Shown here: positions 24,768-32,673 of the stretch, in pieces | Position numbering within the stretch: the stretch's first letter is position 1 | Layout: each line of letters starts with the position of its first letter | Source: an uncultured Dorea sp. | GTDB taxonomy: Bacteria > Bacillota > Clostridia > Lachnospirales > Lachnospiraceae | Length of the DNA: 33,557 nt | Direction of reading: 5' to 3' | Assembly: GCA_948602995.1 (NCBI GenBank) | Contig: CAPEBR010000045.1 | Coordinates: 1-33,557, forward strand | Program-made: the position numbers and the translations under genes | The notes under the pieces: model-generated | Database searches by the model: none | What the model saw: the letters and a program-made list of their open reading frames with translations, nothing else | What the model was told of the DNA's origin: nothing

Positions 24768-25106
24768 TTACAGTTCATCAAGATGAGAAGCAAGAACCTT
24801 AACAACGCGCCAGAATTCCTGGCGCTTATTTTTATCACTGCCCGACAGCAGTGACGAGATCTCTGCCGGAAGGGTCGTTTCCTGAAGCATGCGGTCAGAA
24901 AGCAGATAATCTACACTGACATCAAGGACAGAGGCCATCTTATACAGACTCTCAACGGACAGCTTCCGGGAGCCTCTTTCGATATGGCCCACAAAGGATG
25001 CCGACAGTTCGCAGGCTTCACCCAGTTGTTCCTGTGTCATGCCGATATGTTCGCGCTGCCGGCGTATTCTCGCCCCGATTTCTGGATAGTTGATATATTC
25101 ATTCAT
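24768..25106 (-). CDS. XRE-family HTH transcriptional regulator
   Basis: 112 aa. Canonical N-terminal helix-turn-helix: IGARIRRQREHIGMTQEQLG (residues about 9-28), then ELSASFVGHIERGSRKLSVE and LYKMASVLDVSVDYLLSD, followed by a short C-terminal helix that may serve dimerisation. Cytoplasmic DNA-binding repressor or regulator. It is convergent with the kinase and divergent from the 125-aa gene at 25377. The tandem 12-bp direct repeats in the promoter of that gene are a candidate binding site, although XRE operators are more often palindromic. Confidence 0.92.
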   Translation of the reverse strand: MNEYINYPEIGARIRRQREHIGMTQEQLGEACELSASFVGHIERGSRKLSVESLYKMASVLDVSVDYLLSDRMLQETTLPAEISSLLSGSDKNKRQEFWRVVKVLASHLDEL

Positions 25107-25297
25107 AGACGCCTCCTGGTGACAGATTAGATTTTAAACTGTCTTGCCTGCTGATTTAGCAGCTGCTCAGTACCTGAATTACTTTTTTATGGTCTGTGCG
25201 TAAATACCATCACATCGCTGGGGCATACCCTGCACAGATCTGCTGAACAGTTGCGGGATTTATACATTATAAATGATTTCCGGTTTTCCTTGAATGT

Positions 25298-25343
25298 ACT
25301 ATAAGAATTGTATATTGACTATAAGAATTAATTTGGGTATAAT
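25298..25343 (+). promoter_or_regulatory. Strong promoter with paired 12-bp direct repeats
   Basis: TTGACT (25315-25320), 17-bp spacer, perfect TATAAT (25338-25343). ACTATAAGAATT occurs twice (25298-25309 and 25318-25329), exactly 20 bp apart; the second copy overlaps the -35 box and spacer, the first lies just upstream. This is the geometry of an operator bound by a tandem dimer. Confidence 0.7.
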
Positions 25344-25376
25344 AAATGAAGAGAATGAGAGAGGAGGGAGGAGGTT

Positions 25377-25754
25377 TTGAAGTCGGATGTCATTAACCTG
25401 GCTGCCCCTGAAGTCCGGGAGGATTTCATAAAGACTTATCACACGGCCTCAGAATTTGTAAACAAGCCGCTGTTTAGCCAATGCATGGAGATTTTGGGGA
25501 ATAAGGCCTATTCAGAGGTTCTTATAGAGTGTAATGACCATGGGATTCCCCCGGCTAAACTATTCTTCTGGCTGTTGGAAGGGCATGGGTTTGATGTGTC
25601 TGGTCTGACAGACGGGGACAGGCGGTGCATCGGGGCTCTTATCGCATTTATATTCAAGGAGCTTCTGCATTATGAATGCCAGAAGGATAATGTTTCAGCA
25701 GGGGATGAATTTGTGATTAAAACAGCGGCTCTTTATTTTTGCAGGACAGGGTGA
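25377..25754 (+). CDS. Hypothetical protein, 125 aa
   Basis: Unrecognised small protein, mainly helical, with a central hydrophobic patch (FIFKELLHYEC region) but no convincing transmembrane helix. I accept the TTG at 25377 as start because GGGAGGAGG lies just upstream and a strong promoter precedes it. Features seen: PEVREDFIKTYHTASEFVNK, ECNDHGIPPAKLFFWLLEGH and GDRRCIGALIAF. It shares the divergent intergenic region with an XRE regulator and could be its regulated target. It is followed after about 105 bp by the membrane-anchored gene at 25860. Confidence 0.65.
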   Translation: MKSDVINLAAPEVREDFIKTYHTASEFVNKPLFSQCMEILGNKAYSEVLIECNDHGIPPAKLFFWLLEGHGFDVSGLTDGDRRCIGALIAFIFKELLHYECQKDNVSAGDEFVIKTAALYFCRTG

Positions 25755-25859
25755 AAACATAAGGAAGAATGCAGGGGATAACAAAGACAAGTCAAGATGT
25801 GGCAGTTTTTTTCCTACAGATCCTGAGGAACTGTAAGAAAAAGGTGAAGGAGAAAAGAG

Positions 25860-26489
25860 ATGGATGAGAGAATAGAAAAAGCTACAAAAGAGCTTGCGGG
25901 AGCTGTGGCTGACAAGTCAAAAGAAGCATTTGAAAAAGCAAAAAATATGGCGGAAAATATTGACGCCAAAGAGATTAATAAAAATGTAAAGGAAATTAGT
26001 AAAAAAACGAAAAAGGAATTAGAGAAGCATTCAAAGAAAGCAAAGAATGCATCTTTAGGAACTGCCGCTTTCTGGAAGAAACTGTCCAAAAGGAATAAGA
26101 TTATTGTTACTGTAGTTGGGATTATCATTATATGCGGACTATTTTCAGGTGGAAAGAGTGCAATATCAAGCGGCGGGAAGGTGACGAGTAAAGAAGGCGG
26201 AGAAAAATTGCTGCGTGAAATCCTTCCATCTGGAGAATATACGATACAATGTCGGGGTGATCGAGATGTGGGTGATAGCTATTTTAATGTAGATGTGGGA
26301 CAATTTTGTAGTGAAGGCGGCCGCCTCACTTCAACATCATTTCATGTATATATCTATGATGTAAACATAAATAAAGGAACTCCCGAGTATCGATATGGCG
26401 TCTATTGGGTGGCAGAGGATGGAAGAGTTGTGGGACAGGGCACATTAGTATCGGAATCTCTTCCTACAGAATGGGTAAGAATACGTTAA
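25860..26489 (+). CDS. Membrane-anchored protein with amphipathic helical N-terminus, unknown function
   Basis: 209 aa in three parts. Residues 1-65 form a long, strongly charged amphipathic helix rich in Lys, Glu and Ala (EKATKELAGAVADKSKEAFE), resembling apolipoprotein-like or YtxH-like repeats. Residues about 78-96 are one transmembrane segment (IIVTVVGIIIICGLF). The rest (about 110-209) is probably an extracytoplasmic beta-rich domain, GEYTIQCRGDRDVGDSYFNV then SFHVYIYDVN. The topology suggests a cytoplasmic helical arm and an outside domain. No family recognised. Ribosome binding site GAAGGAG before ATG. A possible remnant of a related reading frame follows directly after its stop codon. 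Confidence 0.75.
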   Translation: MDERIEKATKELAGAVADKSKEAFEKAKNMAENIDAKEINKNVKEISKKTKKELEKHSKKAKNASLGTAAFWKKLSKRNKIIVTVVGIIIICGLFSGGKSAISSGGKVTSKEGGEKLLREILPSGEYTIQCRGDRDVGDSYFNVDVGQFCSEGGRLTSTSFHVYIYDVNINKGTPEYRYGVYWVAEDGRVVGQGTLVSESLPTEWVRIR

Positions 26490-26552
26490 CGATACAGACA
26501 TATACTGCATAAGAAAAGCAATAAGTTTGTTTCTTCATTGAGAATTAGTGAT

Positions 26553-26717
26553 ATGGGTTATGTGCGGATTCCTGGTATGAAAAAAAGCGAAGTTGAAAGG
26601 AAATATAGCGCGCCAGTCGAAAATCAAGATTCCGCCTATTGCTATTCAGAAGGTTTTCATGTATTTTATGCAGACGGTAGGGCTCCCAGTCTGCAATGGG
26701 AAATCGGGCAGAAATAA
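26553..26717 (+). pseudogene. Short coding remnant, 54 codons
   Basis: In the same frame as the preceding gene and free of stops from just after its TAA. It reads MGYVRIPGMKKSEVERKY then ENQDSAYCYSEGFHVFYADG and ends WEIGQK. The pattern of a GMKKSEVE-type turn followed by a FHVFYADGR strand looks like the end of a real extracellular domain. It has no ribosome binding site, so I read it as a fragment of a longer or duplicated gene. Confidence 0.35.
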
Positions 26718-26776
26718 AATCAAGCGAACAGATTTCTTTTCGAATTCTGTTTACTTGATTTTTTGTAGTAGCGGTT

Positions 26777-26942
26777 CTAGAGCGTGTTTGAAAATTCATT
26801 CCTGCCACCTGCACGCCCCACTTTGCGGCTAATTTGCCCCGCATTCAGTCAGCGTAGCCCACTACGCCTCCTTCATTTGGGGCAAATTCCCCACAATTTG
26901 TGACGCACATTTGGCAGAAAGCAATTTTCAAACACGCTCTAG
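26777..26942. mobile_element. MITE-like element with 20-bp perfect terminal inverted repeats
   Basis: CTAGAGCGTGTTTGAAAATT (26777-26796) and its exact complement (26923-26942) bound a 166-bp element. Inside are further inverted pairs, AATTTGCCCC with GGGGCAAATT, CTGCCA with TGGCAG and GCGTAG with CTACGC, so the whole element folds into one long hairpin. No ORF inside and no transposase in the window. It sits between the remnant at 26553 and the end of the ClC gene, consistent with a non-autonomous transposed element or a structured bidirectional terminator. Confidence 0.7.
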
Positions 26943-26976
26943 CTCCACTTTTCAAATTCTTTTAGTAAATGGGTTT

Positions 26977-28545
26977 TCATTGCATCTCCTTACACAGCAC
27001 CTCCATCTGATCATGGACCCGCGCCATATCTCTTTCATCCGTCATAGTGACAATCACATCCCCAACAAAAAGCTTCGTGCGCCCCTTCGGGATAATTTCC
27101 TCAGACCCTCTCTGAATTGCAACAAGCAGGCAATTCTCAGGCCAGACAATCTCGCTGATCAGAGCCTCTTCAAGCCTGGATCCTTCCTGAACAGTAAAAT
27201 TTGTCAGAACCTTCTGTCCGTGGGCTGAGTTCTCCTCCGCCTGATACCCCTGTTTCTTCAAAAGCCGTTCCAACAGACTTTCATAGATTGGCTTTGACTT
27301 AAGAAGCGTGGCAATTACATACGCCGTAATCGACACAACTGCCAGGGAGAGCATCTGACTAAGGGATCCTGTCATCTCAAAGATCAGGATAATTCCTGTG
27401 ATCGGAGCCCGCACAATTGCCGAAAAATATCCTGCCATGGCAAGCACAACAAAATTATTCATATAGACAGCATCCAGTCCGAAATACTTTACGCCCACCG
27501 CAGCAAAAGCCCCGCCGATAAAACCGCCCAGCACAAGCAGCGGGAAGAAGATGCCTCCCGGCGCCCCGGAGCCAAAGCTTATTGCAGAGAACAAAAACCT
27601 TCCAATCAGAATAAATAGTATGGTCTGCAGCATTATATCCCCTGCAGTCAGATTCTCAAGCAGGGTATGCCCGCTTCCAAGAAGCTCCGGCATCGTAAAT
27701 CCAAGAATCCCGGCACAGAAAAAAGGAATCATAAGCTTTGTAGTTGTATTTAAAAAAGAAGCCCTGTTATAGATTTCCTGCACCTTTAAAGTAAACCAGT
27801 TATAAAATGCACCCAGTATACCCAAAACAATCCCAAGGCCAACGATCATCCCATAGTATTCAGGCGGGAGCGTCTTCACAATATCAAACTGGAACACCGA
27901 TTCTGTTCCGATCACCGTAGAGGAGATAAAATCCGCTGTAAGAGAAGCTGTCATAACCGATACAAGCACAGAGGCAGAAAAATTCTTATGCACCTCCTCC
28001 AGGGAAAACATCACTCCCGCAAGTGGTGCATGAAATGCTGCCGAAAGACCGGCGCCTGCCCCGCAGGTAAGCAGGAACTTCTCCTCCGTCTTCCCCCTGT
28101 CCAGTCCATTGGACACACTCTTTCCGACCATGGCTCCCAGCTGGATCGACGGACCCTCCCGCCCCAGGGCAAGTCCTCCCAAAACACATAAGAAGCCGCC
28201 AAAAAACTTTGCAGGGAGCACCCGCCACCATTTTTGATCAAGCTTTCCTGTCATCTCTCCTTCCAGTTGAGGAATCCCGCTTCCCGATATCATAGGCTCA
28301 AACGCAAGCAGCCTGGACACGACCCATGCAAAAACCATAAGAACAGCAAACCATCCCGCCATATAGAGTGGATTTCCATTTACATAGGCCAATATCCTGT
28401 TCAGCCATTCGCCTGCACTGCCAAGCAGCATGCGGTACAGCAGGACAACAAGCCCCGCGATCCCGCCGACAAGAAGTCCTTCTCCTATTAATATAATCTG
28501 AAACCTCTCTGCACGTCTGATGGTTTTAGCAGTTTCGTCTCTCAT
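26977..28545 (-). CDS. ClC-family H+/Cl- exchange transporter with C-terminal TrkA_C domain
   Basis: 522-aa membrane protein with about ten or more hydrophobic helices, then a cytoplasmic RCK_C/TrkA_C domain (about residues 445-520, NFTVQEGSRLEEALISEI to VIVTMTDERDMARVHD). ClC selectivity motifs are all present: GSGIPQ, GREGPSIQ with the gating Glu, and GSGAPGGIFFP. FSLEEVHKNF carries the internal proton-pathway Glu found in exchangers rather than channels, and KPIYESLLERL supplies the expected Tyr. It is therefore predicted to exchange chloride (or fluoride-like anions less likely) for protons at the cytoplasmic membrane, gated by a nucleotide-type regulatory domain. Start ATG behind GAGGAGGAG. 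Downstream in the same direction as the YczE/YitT-like gene, separated only by a palindrome. Confidence 0.94.
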   Translation of the reverse strand: MRDETAKTIRRAERFQIILIGEGLLVGGIAGLVVLLYRMLLGSAGEWLNRILAYVNGNPLYMAGWFAVLMVFAWVVSRLLAFEPMISGSGIPQLEGEMTGKLDQKWWRVLPAKFFGGFLCVLGGLALGREGPSIQLGAMVGKSVSNGLDRGKTEEKFLLTCGAGAGLSAAFHAPLAGVMFSLEEVHKNFSASVLVSVMTASLTADFISSTVIGTESVFQFDIVKTLPPEYYGMIVGLGIVLGILGAFYNWFTLKVQEIYNRASFLNTTTKLMIPFFCAGILGFTMPELLGSGHTLLENLTAGDIMLQTILFILIGRFLFSAISFGSGAPGGIFFPLLVLGGFIGGAFAAVGVKYFGLDAVYMNNFVVLAMAGYFSAIVRAPITGIILIFEMTGSLSQMLSLAVVSITAYVIATLLKSKPIYESLLERLLKKQGYQAEENSAHGQKVLTNFTVQEGSRLEEALISEIVWPENCLLVAIQRGSEEIIPKGRTKLFVGDVIVTMTDERDMARVHDQMEVLCKEMQ

Positions 28546-28562
28546 AATCTCTCCTCCTCTTG

Positions 28563-28604
28563 AATTGGGGACGGGGTATTTTTAAAAATACCCCGTCCCC
28601 AATT
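28563..28604. repeat. Perfect 42-bp palindrome, copy 2
   Basis: Arms of 21 bp (28563-28583 and 28584-28604) with no spacer. Identical to copy 1 at 21632-21671 except that the G-C pair next to the A/T centre is an A-T pair, so self-complementarity is preserved. It overlaps the 3' end of the YczE/YitT-like gene, encoding its last residues and stop codon, and lies 18 bp upstream of the ClC start. Confidence 0.85.
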
Positions 28605-29226
28605 TTAATAGCTTGTCTGTTAAGTGTATATTGAAAAAATGGATCACTGGTCCGAAACCGAATGCGGCTGTCAGTGTGCCGAGCCCGACGAGTCCGCCTG
28701 TCAGATAGCAGACTCCGGCGCAGATCCCGTCTGTCAGCATTCTCCACCAAAAATAGGGTATCTTTTGAAAGCGTTCTGCTAAGATCAGTGACAGACTGTC
28801 GTAGGGTGATACCCCCGCGTCAGGTCTTTGGTACATGGAGATCCCCATGCTGCCGATCACTACCCCGGACAGCATGACAAGGATTCTGCTGATTAGGGAG
28901 TCCGGTGCCGGGAGGGCAGCATTCCATATTTCGTAAAAAAACGTGACGATATAGCCTAATAAAAAAGTATTTATAATCGTCCCGATTCCGATATATTTTT
29001 TTCCTGTCAGAAATTCAATTATAAATAATCCAATGCTAAAGATCACAAAAAACCGGGCATATTCAATTCCGGTGCATTCCGCGAGTGACATCAGCATTCC
29101 ATTAAAAGCGTCATTGCCGAGGCAGGAGAATTTGAAAATACTGACTCCCATTCCCAGGAAAACATTTCCGAGCAGCATGACAATTATGCGTTTCCAACCA
29201 ATAGTTTTCAAATATTTGTCTATCAT
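28582..29226 (-). CDS. YczE/YitT-type integral membrane protein
   Basis: 214 aa with about five transmembrane segments (for example IIVMLLGNVFLGMGVSIF, FFVIFSIGLFIIEFL, ILVMLSGVVIGSMGISM). Family motifs: FKFSCLGNDAFNGM in the first loop, DAGVSPYDSLSLIL in the middle and GLGTLTAAFGFGPVIHFF near the end. The function of these proteins is unknown; transport is assumed. The last residues (LGTGYF) and the TAA stop are encoded by the palindrome at 28563-28604, so the native C-terminus has probably been replaced. Same direction as the ClC gene. Confidence 0.88.
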   Translation of the reverse strand: MIDKYLKTIGWKRIIVMLLGNVFLGMGVSIFKFSCLGNDAFNGMLMSLAECTGIEYARFFVIFSIGLFIIEFLTGKKYIGIGTIINTFLLGYIVTFFYEIWNAALPAPDSLISRILVMLSGVVIGSMGISMYQRPDAGVSPYDSLSLILAERFQKIPYFWWRMLTDGICAGVCYLTGGLVGLGTLTAAFGFGPVIHFFNIHLTDKLLKLGTGYF

Positions 29227-29316
29227 ATTTTTACAAGCTTCCTTTCTGTATAATCTAGCTTAATTATAGCATGGAAACGGGCTCTCAACATTCACATACT
29301 GACAGGATGTATACTC

Positions 29317-30702
29317 TTAATGACTATTCACGGCCTGTGAGGCGTCTGCCGCAACTAATCTTTTCCTTTTGTAAAAGTAATATAGTATAAGCGGTACAGC
29401 GGTAGCGATCCAGGACATGGGATAACTGATCATAATCATCTTAAGCTCATGCCAGTGAGGAACCACCAACAGAACCCACGGGAGGCGTACGAAACAGACG
29501 CCTGCCAGTGTAATCAGGGTAGGAAAAAGTACATCGCCGATTCCACGGAGGGCACCGGAAAGGATTTCAATAAATACGAAGATAATATAACATGGCGTGA
29601 TATAACGCAGCATATAAACTCCGATATTTACAACCTCCATATCAGTTGTGAAGATGTGAAACAGCGGACGGCAGAAAACTACCAGGAAGACCAGCAGCGC
29701 TCCACATACTCCCAGTGACATACCCAGGCAGACCCGGACACTGCTAAATACCCGGTCATAACGTCTGGCGCCATAATTCTGTCCGGAAAATGTAGTGATG
29801 GCAATGCCAAAGGCTCCGCATACGGTCCAGAAGATTGCATCCAGTTTGCCGTATGCCGCCCAGGCCGCTGCACAGTTTGTACCGAATCCATTTACAGCTG
29901 CCTGGATAATTACATTTGTGATTCCATACATACAGGACTGGAGTCCGCTTGGAAATCCAATGCGCAGCTCGGCTGTCAGCATGGAGGGCGTGATCCGTAT
30001 AGAGGAAGGCAGCAGCTTCAGGATGTCATAACTCTTCATCAGAGCCCGTGTGACCAGGAGGGCGCTGACAGTCTGGGAGATTACGGTTGCTACCGCTACT
30101 CCGGCAATTCCAAGGCGGAAGACAAGCACCATAATAATATCCAGTACAATATTAAGCAGACAGCAGATAATCAGATAGTACAGGGGACGGCGGGAGTCAC
30201 CGATTGCCCTCATAATACCTGAACCCATATTAAAGACCAGGACTGCAGCCATACCAAGGAAATAAATTCTAAGATATAGGATGGAGTCGGCCAGTACATC
30301 TGCCGGTGTCTTTAGAATCGTCAGAAGCCATGGGGTCAGAAACCATCCGGGAACTGCAATTACCAGACCCGCTATCATGGAAAATGCATACGCGGTATGT
30401 AAGCTTTCGTGCAGGCTTCGTATATTTTTCGCTCCATAATGCTGTGAGATGACTACCGTGGCTCCAGCGGAAAGGCCAGTAAAAAATCCAATAATAAGAT
30501 TCGATAATACAGCAGCAGAGCCGCCGACACTTGCAAGAGCCTGTTTCCCCACAAACCGGCCCACAATGACGGCATCCACCGTATTATAAAGTTGCTGGAA
30601 CAGCGTCCCGATCACAATCGGAAAGAAAAAAATCAGTAGCTGACGCCAGATTACACCCTCAGTAATCTGGTTCTGACTCATACTCATATTCGCTTTTTTC
30701 AT
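29317..30702 (-). CDS. MATE-family efflux transporter
   Basis: 461 aa from ATG 30702; a GTG at 30711 would leave almost no space after the ribosome binding site GAGGAG, whereas the ATG has 10 nt. Twelve hydrophobic segments in two halves, as in MatE proteins: first half FPIVIGTLFQQLYNTVDAVI then VGRFVGKQALASVGGSAAVL; second half IGFPSGLQSCMYGITNVIIQ then FGIAITTFSGQNYGARRYDR. MATE pumps export cationic compounds against Na+ or H+ gradients; substrate unknown. The extreme C-terminus (ASQAVNSH) is encoded by sequence resembling part of the dispersed repeat at 30794, so the end may have been rewritten by a repeat insertion. Confidence 0.93.
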   Translation of the reverse strand: MKKANMSMSQNQITEGVIWRQLLIFFFPIVIGTLFQQLYNTVDAVIVGRFVGKQALASVGGSAAVLSNLIIGFFTGLSAGATVVISQHYGAKNIRSLHESLHTAYAFSMIAGLVIAVPGWFLTPWLLTILKTPADVLADSILYLRIYFLGMAAVLVFNMGSGIMRAIGDSRRPLYYLIICCLLNIVLDIIMVLVFRLGIAGVAVATVISQTVSALLVTRALMKSYDILKLLPSSIRITPSMLTAELRIGFPSGLQSCMYGITNVIIQAAVNGFGTNCAAAWAAYGKLDAIFWTVCGAFGIAITTFSGQNYGARRYDRVFSSVRVCLGMSLGVCGALLVFLVVFCRPLFHIFTTDMEVVNIGVYMLRYITPCYIIFVFIEILSGALRGIGDVLFPTLITLAGVCFVRLPWVLLVVPHWHELKMIMISYPMSWIATAVPLILYYFYKRKRLVAADASQAVNSH

Positions 30703-30793
30703 GACATACACACTCCTCTACACCGAATATAACATACATAGTCGGCAACTGCAATTAAAAGTTCGTTACTGTCCAAATACATCTGATTCCAAG

Positions 30794-31020
30794 GTTACTA
30801 TTCACGGCCCAGGAGGCCGCTCATAGTAACGATTCGGGGCGATATTTAAAGTTTTGCTGCGCAAAAATCGCCCCTCACCCGTGAATAGTTACTGTTCACA
30901 CAGGTCTGTGCATTTACTGCACAGACCGTAAGAAAGTGATTCAGGAGTGAGCAAATCCCATTCGCGGAGCGAATTTCAGATGGATTTGCGAATGTTACTG
31001 GTCACGGAGTGAACAGTAAC
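30794..31020. repeat. Dispersed multi-hairpin repeat, head-to-head copies D1 and D2
   Basis: D1 (about 30794-30890, minus orientation): GTTACTAT/ATAGTAAC (30794-30801/30823-30830) and GGGGCGAT/ATCGCCCC (30836-30843/30867-30874). D2 (30888-31020, plus orientation): terminal repeats GTTACTGTTCAC/GTGAACAGTAAC, stem GGTCTGTGC/GCACAGACC (30903-30911/30919-30927), core GTAAGAAAGTGATTCAGG, stem GCAAATCC/GGATTTGC (30951-30958/30982-30989) and inner ATTCGC/GCGAAT (30960-30965/30969-30974). D2 is nearly identical to copy A at 9096-9228; D1 in reverse complement matches the right half of copy B. The block fills the space between the divergent MATE and guaA genes. Confidence 0.8.
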
Positions 31021-31057
31021 CGTGAATAGTAACATCCCAAATTTTTATAGAGAAACA

Positions 31058-31086
31058 TTGTAAATGTGGGGAGATTAATTTATAAT
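31058..31086 (+). promoter_or_regulatory. Sigma-A type promoter of guaA
   Basis: TTGTAA (31058-31063), 17-bp spacer, perfect TATAAT (31081-31086), 40 bp before the start codon. The short leader leaves no room for a purine riboswitch downstream of this promoter, and none is recognisable upstream. Confidence 0.75.
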
Positions 31087-31125
31087 AAAATTTAAGGCGA
31101 TATAAAATACAAGGGAGGAGTGCGC

Positions 31126-32673
31126 ATGAAGAGAGAGTTAGTTATTGTTTTAGATTTTGGCGGGCAGTATAACCAGCTTGTGGCAAGACGAGTCCGTGAA
31201 TGCAATGTATATTGTGAAATCTATTCTTATAAAACAGACATTGAAAAAATCAAGGAAATGGGTCCCAGGGGAATTATTCTGACCGGTGGTCCTAATAGCT
31301 GCTACGGTGCTGATGCCCCGACATACCCAAAAGAACTTTTTGAACTTGGCATACCAGTCCTTGGGCTCTGCTATGGTGCCCAGCTTATGATGCATGTACT
31401 GGGAGGAAATGTTTCCCGTGCGGATGTCCGTGAATATGGAAAAACGGAGGTACTGGTAGATAAAGTCTCCTCTAAAATATTTGACGGCATATCACCCAGG
31501 ACAATCTGCTGGATGAGCCATTTTGATTCTATTATTAATGTAGCCCCTGGGTTTGAAATTACTGCCCACACGGCAGACTGTCCAATTGCTGCTGCAGAAA
31601 ATGAAGCTGCGGGCCTGTATGCAATACAGTTTCATCCGGAAGTGCTGCATACAGAAGAAGGCTTAAAGATGCTTTCTAACTTTGTTCTCGGCATATGCAG
31701 ATGTGTCGGCAACTGGAGGATGGACTCCTTTGTGGAGGAATCCATCAAGAGGATCCGTGAAAAGGTTGGAGACGGAAGAGTGCTCTGTGCTTTATCTGGC
31801 GGGGTAGACTCCTCAGTAGCAGCGGTTTTAATGTCCAGGGCAATTGGCTCTCAGCTAACCTGCGTATTTGTTGACCACGGTCTTCTCCGTAAAAATGAGG
31901 GGGATGAAGTAGAAGCAGTTTTCGGATCCAAAGGCTCCTATGATCTTAACTTTATCCGGGTAAATGCACAACAGCGGTTTTATGACAAGCTGGCTGGCGT
32001 GTCAGAACCTGAAAAGAAGCGAAAGATTATCGGTGAGGAGTTTATCCGGGTATTTGAGGAAGAAGCGAAAAAAATCGGGACTGTGGATTTTCTTGTCCAG
32101 GGAACCATATATCCTGACGTTGTGGAAAGCGGATTGGGCGGTGAATCTGCGGTGATTAAGTCTCACCATAATGTGGGAGGTCTGCCGGATTATGTAGATT
32201 TTAAAGAAATCATAGAGCCCCTTCGTGATTTATTTAAGGATGAAGTCCGAAAGGCCGGCCTGGAACTTGGAATTCCAAAGTATCTTGTCTTCCGCCAACC
32301 CTTCCCTGGGCCAGGACTCGGTGTCCGTATTATTGGCGAGGTGAATGCTGAAAAGGTAAGGATCGTGCAGGATGCTGATGCTATTTACCGGGAGGAGATT
32401 GAAAGGGCTGATGCCGCACGAGATGTCGGGCAGTATTTTGCGGCTCTTACCAATATGCAGAGCGTTGGTGTCATGGGTGATGAGCGAACTTATGAATATG
32501 CAGTGGTTCTTAGGGCAGTAAATACTATTGACTTTATGACTGCGGAGGCAGCGGAAATTCCGTATGCGGTGCTTAATAAGGTGATGAGCAGGATTATCAA
32601 TGAGGTAAAGGGAGTCAATAGAGTACTTTATGATCTGACAAGTAAACCACCGGGGACGATAGAGTTCGAATAA
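31126..32673 (+). CDS. guaA: GMP synthase (glutamine-hydrolysing)
   Basis: Makes GMP from XMP, ATP and glutamine, last step of guanine nucleotide synthesis; cytoplasmic. 515 aa from the ATG at 31126, five nt after GGGAGGAG; the GTG at 31120 is too close to that site. Class I glutamine amidotransferase triad Cys82 (LGLCYGAQ), His170 and Glu172 (QFHPEVLH). ATP pyrophosphatase P-loop ALSGGVDSSVAAVL, then VDHGLLRKNEGDEV, and the C-terminal dimerisation domain with RQPFPGPGLGVRIIGE and the invariant end KPPGTIEFE. Preceded by its own promoter. The 3' end of guaA is a known integration site for mobile elements, and repeats suggestive of such an end lie just downstream. Confidence 0.97.
   Translation: MKRELVIVLDFGGQYNQLVARRVRECNVYCEIYSYKTDIEKIKEMGPRGIILTGGPNSCYGADAPTYPKELFELGIPVLGLCYGAQLMMHVLGGNVSRADVREYGKTEVLVDKVSSKIFDGISPRTICWMSHFDSIINVAPGFEITAHTADCPIAAAENEAAGLYAIQFHPEVLHTEEGLKMLSNFVLGICRCVGNWRMDSFVEESIKRIREKVGDGRVLCALSGGVDSSVAAVLMSRAIGSQLTCVFVDHGLLRKNEGDEVEAVFGSKGSYDLNFIRVNAQQRFYDKLAGVSEPEKKRKIIGEEFIRVFEEEAKKIGTVDFLVQGTIYPDVVESGLGGESAVIKSHHNVGGLPDYVDFKEIIEPLRDLFKDEVRKAGLELGIPKYLVFRQPFPGPGLGVRIIGEVNAEKVRIVQDADAIYREEIERADAARDVGQYFAALTNMQSVGVMGDERTYEYAVVLRAVNTIDFMTAEAAEIPYAVLNKVMSRIINEVKGVNRVLYDLTSKPPGTIEFE

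Noticed and set aside
26977..28545. Reading the C-terminal TrkA_C region of the ClC gene as a separate potassium-uptake gene
   Set aside because: It is in frame with the ClC transporter without an internal start signal, and ClC-TrkA_C fusions are a known architecture.
31021..31125. Purine riboswitch before guaA
   Set aside because: The promoter is only 40 bp from the start codon, leaving no room for the aptamer, and its conserved loops are not seen.
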